From: Anthopleura xanthogrammica
Taxonomy: Eukaryota > Cnidaria > Anthozoa > Actiniaria > Actiniidae
Direction of reading: 5' to 3'
DNA length: 64,000 nt
Assembly: GCA_964019055.1 (NCBI GenBank)
Contig: OZ025215.1
Span: 9,763,708-9,827,707, forward strand
Shown here: in pieces, positions 59,567 to 64,000 of the stretch
Position numbering within the stretch: position 1 is the first letter of the stretch
Layout: every line of letters starts with the position of its first letter
Translations under genes and position numbers: made by a program
Notes under the pieces: model-generated
The model's input: the letters and a program-made list of their open reading frames with translations, nothing else
What the model was told of the DNA's origin: nothing
Databases searched by the model: none

Positions 59567-60109
59567 GCATTGTTTTCACTGCGTTTTCTGAAATCTATGT
59601 TATTGGAAAACCTTGTTTATAAATCAAAATTGACTCGTATTAAAATATACCATTTTCAGTTCTAACTTTTTAACTTTTTGGTGGGATTCAGTTGCACTGT
59701 ATTACTTTTTATCACTCTCACTCAGTGACTACTTTAATCGTAGAGGGAAAACCACTCGGTCATTTTCAAGGTGGAATAATGGGTTAAAAATAAAGGTTTA
59801 TGATAAATAGCTCAGCAAGGTATAGTTTTATGCCTACACGTGACCTCTTGATCACTGGCCTCGTTTTTTAGTCGTTTTAACGAGTTTTTTTGGTGTGTCT
59901 GAATATCCAAATGTGTCACGTGCTCACTCACTCACTAAAATGTTAGCAGATCGATATTTAAACGATCATCAGCCATTTACGCCATCTGCTTACGAACTAC
60001 GAACTTCATACGAAATTTTCTTTCGGATTTTGTTTAAATACGAAAGCCACCACAAGCTATATCGCATTAGTAAAATTCTACTACTATACTATTGCAAATC
60101 CTGCATTCT

Positions 60110-60380
60110 GATTGGCTAACGTACTCACTATCTATCAGCCGATAGATAGTGGGTAGAGAAAGCCGGACTTGTTTTGAAAAAATGGCGGCTTTTCCTTCGC
60201 GCTTTTGTGAAGTTTAGTTTAGTTTAGTTTAGTATAGTATAGTTTAGTTGAGATTTTTACTAAAACAATTAGAAGACTCACTCTCGATTTCTATCGGCTT
60301 TGATAGTTGACTCGGGGCCGGAGCCCCTCGTCAACTATCAGCCGATAGAAATCTCGAGTTCGTCTTCTAATTGTTAAGTA
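60110..60380. repeat. Two adjacent palindromic elements with CTATCAGCCGATAGA cores
   Basis: A short palindrome at 60125-60155 (cactatctatcagccgatag) is followed by a large fold-back at about 60265-60376 whose ends are AACAATTAGAAGAC and GTCTTCTAATTGTT. An interrupted AGTTT/AGTAT repeat lies at 60214-60248. Confidence 0.7.
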
Positions 60381-61389
60381 GAACTTATTTACGTTAGGAA
60401 TTTGTATTTTGATGTTGAATGTGAGATAATATATAGCATTGAGCATGCGCACACTTAGGTATTTTTTTCGGAATTTAATTTTTTTTTCGTCGTGATGAAA
60501 AATGTCTCGGGATTTCGGGATCCTAACCCCCATCACGACCCGGCGTGCATTCTACCAGAAGATTTCAGCGAAGATTAATCTTACTTTTAGTATCAACTTT
60601 ATCCACTTTATGTTGTGATTCAGTTTTGGAGGCTGTTACCGGTTACGGCAGATTTAAAAAAAACGCTTAAAAAAACTTAAATTGATAAAAATAATATTAA
60701 TTGAAATAAATGAATTATGACATGCTGCGGTGGGATGCGAAACGTGTGAAAGATTTATAGTATGGTAGAGAACCATAATAAAGAAGGAAAAACGTATGAA
60801 AACTTCAGAGAACATAAACCATTTCACAATACTCCCGTTTCGAGTTCTCTTTTACGCTGTGTTAGCCTCAATTGTGCGTAAATTATGCAGAAATTTAGAT
60901 AAAACTCGTGAAATTTCAAAGTATTTTTATTGTCTTCTTTACACACAGATCTCTTGAATTTTCACGGGCTGTTACTGAATAAAAGAATATATTACACGGT
61001 TTTGAGGCTAACACAGCGTAAAAGAGAACTCGAAACTGGAGTATTATCTTAGATGCAAAGATACAAGAAAATACGAAAGATATCAAACTTTTTCTCGATG
61101 GAATTTTTGCTATTTCTTTTCTTTGTACTTTCCAGTTGGCCTTACTTCTAAGATAATATATGATTGGCTCTAAAACTTACCTTTTATCATTACCCAAAAT
61201 CACCAGTGTCTAGTTTCTGTCTTAAGATTTCGAGGTCACGGTGAAATTCTAAAACATCTTAACGTAAAACAACTTTCTTTACTAATTGCTTCTTTCGAAT
61301 ACAAGATGAATTAAGATAATAATGTTGATAATGCCGTTTGTTGATTGGTTAATTTTGATACATGTTGACCGCTGGCAATACTTTATTCC

Positions 61390-61570
61390 CTTAGGCTCAC
61401 GTTTTTTCCATTTCAGTTCATGTGTCATTCTCCCTTAAAAAAAATTTTCATTTCCTTTATTTTCATTTTTTTTTCATTCTATCAATGTATCATCAAGTTT
61501 TCAGAAAACATAAAGAATAATGCTCAAGGGAATTATAACAACACGATCTCAAATAGGAAGTCATTAGGCC
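61390..61570. mobile_element. MITE of the TTTCAG..TGTCATTC fold-back family, decayed
   Basis: tttccatttcagttcatgtg and a diverged right arm with gatctcaaataggaagtca. Confidence 0.45.
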
Positions 61571-61616
61571 GACTAGTTAGGATAGATTAAGTCCATTAAT
61601 CATTAACATTCCTACA

Positions 61617-61726
61617 CTCTTGCACGTGACGTCAAAGCAGCACAATTTGAGGACATAACAAAAGAATTTCAATCTCTTGAGAATTGGAACCTATAATTGT
61701 TCTGACGTGCTGCAAGGAGTCTATGC
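61617..61726. mobile_element. MITE of the GGACAAAACAATAGGTTCC family
   Basis: cttgcacgtgacgtcaaagc at one end and gacgtgctgcaaggagtcta at the other. Confidence 0.6.
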
Positions 61727-61880
61727 ACACGTGACGTTTTGGCCTTGGATCTATTGATTTTCCCCCTTTTATACAAAATGATGGTAAACTTTTCCTTATA
61801 TTTTACAGAAGTGCTTAGAATATTACATAAGGTTTCAAGTCGACCCATTAAGTACAGTGACATAGCCAGAGTCCCATAGA

Positions 61881-62035
61881 ACAGGGACGGCGGAGCCGGG
61901 GGGGCTTTTTTGAGAATTTTTTTTTTTTCTTAACGATAAAAAGTGAAAAAATCAGAATGATAGGGGAGGGGTGGGTAGGAAATAGTTTACCCCCCCCCCC
62001 CCCCCCCACTTTAAAAACTGCTCCGCCGTCCCTGT
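61881..62035. mobile_element. MITE with perfect ACAGGGACGGCGGAG ends
   Basis: ACAGGGACGGCGGAG at 61881-61895 and CTCCGCCGTCCCTGT at 62021-62035 are exact 15-bp inverted ends. The core has a poly-T and a poly-C run of about 18. Confidence 0.75.
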
Positions 62036-62642
62036 AGAAGGAAGGGAAGAATGGCCCTAACGTCTTGGCGCGCGATCGTTTCTGCTAAATCCACAGGAAC
62101 TCCATCAACATATAATCCATGGTGACAACCATATACTCATAATAAAGAGCTTTTCTATACTATATAGCTATGAAAACAAATGCTCGATCGTTTCTTTGAT
62201 ACTCGGCTCCTTGTGCTATCATTGACAGTAGTCAGTGCAATTTTTTTAGTATTTTATCTGTACAGGGCTAAAAAACGTATTCGCTTTCGCCAAATTCAAT
62301 GTCTAAGAAAACAAACGTCTTTAGAGAGGAGATAAAATTTCCTAAAATCGCCTTAAAATGCAACCAAACCGTCAGAAATCCACAAAACATGCAATAAAAC
62401 ATTGATATACCGGTAAAGAAACAATAAAATATGAAATTTATTTTATTTTAAAGAAATTTTTTGATCTGCCATACATTCTCTCTATATATATTCAGAACCA
62501 TAGCTTGGGCTACCTGTGATATGATAACTAAATGATTTCACATATAATGTGAATTGAAATCAATCGAGGTTTTTAAGAGGCCATTCATTATTTATGTCTA
62601 GGGGAAGCCGGCAAGAACCAACTAACTAATTTGAAAAGATAT

Positions 62643-62746
62643 TATCCTAGCCTTCTACGCAGACGCTCTTAGGGTCGTCACGGAGAGAAACGTTGCGTGA
62701 CGATGTGACGACCCTAAGAACGTCTGCGAAGGAGGCTAATATTATC
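62643..62746. repeat. Hairpin with TAGGGTCGTCAC arms
   Basis: ttctacgcagacgctcttag..ggtcgtcacg mirrors cgatgtgacgaccctaagaa..cgtctgcgaagg; arms are about 40 bp with a few mismatches. Confidence 0.75.
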
Positions 62747-62977
62747 CCAAATCCTATCTAAAATAAAAATTCGAAGACTCCCCATATGTTTGTGTGCTTG
62801 TGAAAATACCGCCCTGAGTTTTTCCGGTTTTTTCCGTTTTTTGGTTTTTTTCTGTGGCATTCAATTAATTTTGTGGCATTAATAATGAATGGTACCTAAG
62901 TAAAATCATTAACAAATTTCTACCTACGATTAAACTGACAAACCTTAGGCACTAATGAATAGACTAAAGTACAACAC

Positions 62978-63756
62978 TTAAGGTAATGCGATCGTGCATT
63001 CGTGCGCATCTTTCCTGCGCTTTATTGAATATCTAAACATTTTACACGGTTACCTACCCTGATTTTTCTACTGTGAGTCCAGAACAACTTAGGCTACAAT
63101 ATATCAAAAAATGAAGGCAGGTAATTCGACTAAATTTTTAGTAATTTCACGAAGTGTTAATTTTCAAAGTACTTTTTCGTGATTGGGTTTCCTGTGGCCA
63201 AGGTCTTTCAACTATGGCGGATAAGACATTTTGACCTTTCTCCACGTTCAACGTGAAATATCTAAAAATCTTGCTCGGTGACCTACCCTGATTTTTTCAC
63301 TGTGAGTCCAAGTTTACTAAAGCTACAACATATCCAAAAATGAAGGTAGATAATTCGACTAAGTTTTGAGTAAATCGCGAAAATGTCCGGAAATTCGGAT
63401 CGTAAAGTACAGTCAAAATGTTCTGTTTTGGACATTTAAACATCGAGAACTCATTCTGAACACAATAAAATGAACAATTTTGGGGTTTTAATCATAATGT
63501 GTTAAGGTATGTATCATTTGAAATCGTTTATGCTACTTCTTCAAGCCATATGGACTACGATAGCTTCTAGTTTACTTTGTCTTATTTTCCCCGAAAACAC
63601 GGCCGCAAACATTGTCTTTGAAAAATTATATCTTCCGAACGGATCCGGGTACCCCCATTTTTTATTTCATATTTTCACACTACAGCTCAAAAGGAATATT
63701 TGTGCCAAATTTCAAAAAAATTCATGGGAAAAAAATGCGCGATCGCATTACCTTAA
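62978..63756. mobile_element. TTAA-flanked, piggyBac-like non-autonomous element (about 771 bp)
   Basis: TTAA at 62978-62981 is followed by GGTAATGCGATCGTGCATT. Its inverse, ATGCGCGATCGCATTACC, ends at 63752, followed by TTAA at 63753-63756. TTAA duplication is the hallmark of piggyBac insertion. The interior holds two diverged direct copies (63036-63170 and 63254-63390, both with cctaccctgatttttc, actgtgagtcca, aaaaatgaagg). No transposase is encoded. Confidence 0.65.
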
Positions 63757-64000
63757 CTGAGTTTAACCTTCTAGAAATGAGCTTATCCTCAGAACTGTTG
63801 TAGCTGAATTAGGGATTTTTTTTCGAAACCATAGACATTAATTTTGCATAAGGAATTCGAATCATGGATGTGAGCTCTCTAATGTTTCTCACAAACGAAA
63901 AAAGCCTTTCCATTGCAGTTCTCCATCCTCCAGAGCGTTTGATTTCTTCGTGATTTATCAATCACAGCGCAGTCTCGGCTGTCAGGGTTGTACAGGTTTG
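63757..64000. other. Right edge of window, nothing recognised
   Basis: No ORF, splice-supported exon or repeat relative seen. The window ends in sequence of unknown nature. Confidence 0.4.

Overview
This is nuclear DNA of an animal. Genes are split into many short exons with GT-AG (rarely GC-AG) introns, introns are packed with short inverted-repeat elements, minisatellites and tRNA-derived SINEs, and there is no operon structure. The mix of conserved metazoan genes, a PAN/C-type-lectin/LamG secreted protein and dense fold-back MITEs fits a cnidarian, probably a coral or sea anemone. The species cannot be named from the sequence alone.

Layout: (1) 51-11509, + strand: the 3' part (28 exons, about 705 aa) of a nardilysin-like M16 metallopeptidase; the catalytic N-terminal domain lies upstream of the window. 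(2) 11510-17107: intergenic, with a hairpin MITE, a diverged tandem duplication and an AT-rich minisatellite. (3) 17108-31577, + strand: a complete mitochondrial glycine dehydrogenase (P-protein, GLDC) in 25 exons, 1024 aa, with its PLP lysine at residue 760. (4) about 32946-51840, + strand: a leucine-rich-repeat protein of about 960 aa in 31 exons, with an LRR head, a helical middle and a disordered, basic, proline-rich tail. I do not recognise its orthologue. (5) 54184-57891, - strand: a secreted PAN/apple plus C-type-lectin protein. Three further exons encoding a laminin-G-like module lie in the intron that splits the lectin domain. (6) 57892-64000: AT-rich intergenic DNA with several fold-back elements and a TTAA-flanked piggyBac-like element.

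The genes look functionally unrelated: a protease, glycine catabolism, an LRR scaffold and an extracellular lectin. I see no co-regulated cluster. The most interesting signals are the phase 1-1 LamG cassette inside the lectin domain, three GC-AG introns with near-perfect donors, a perfect 92-bp spacerless palindrome in a GLDC intron, an inverted repeat pair flanking GLDC exons 15-18, and several nested MITE insertions.

Exon boundaries were placed by hand from splice consensus, reading-frame phase and remembered family similarity. Every junction in the three + strand genes closes in phase, except the uncertain 3' end of the LRR gene. Repeat boundaries are approximate.
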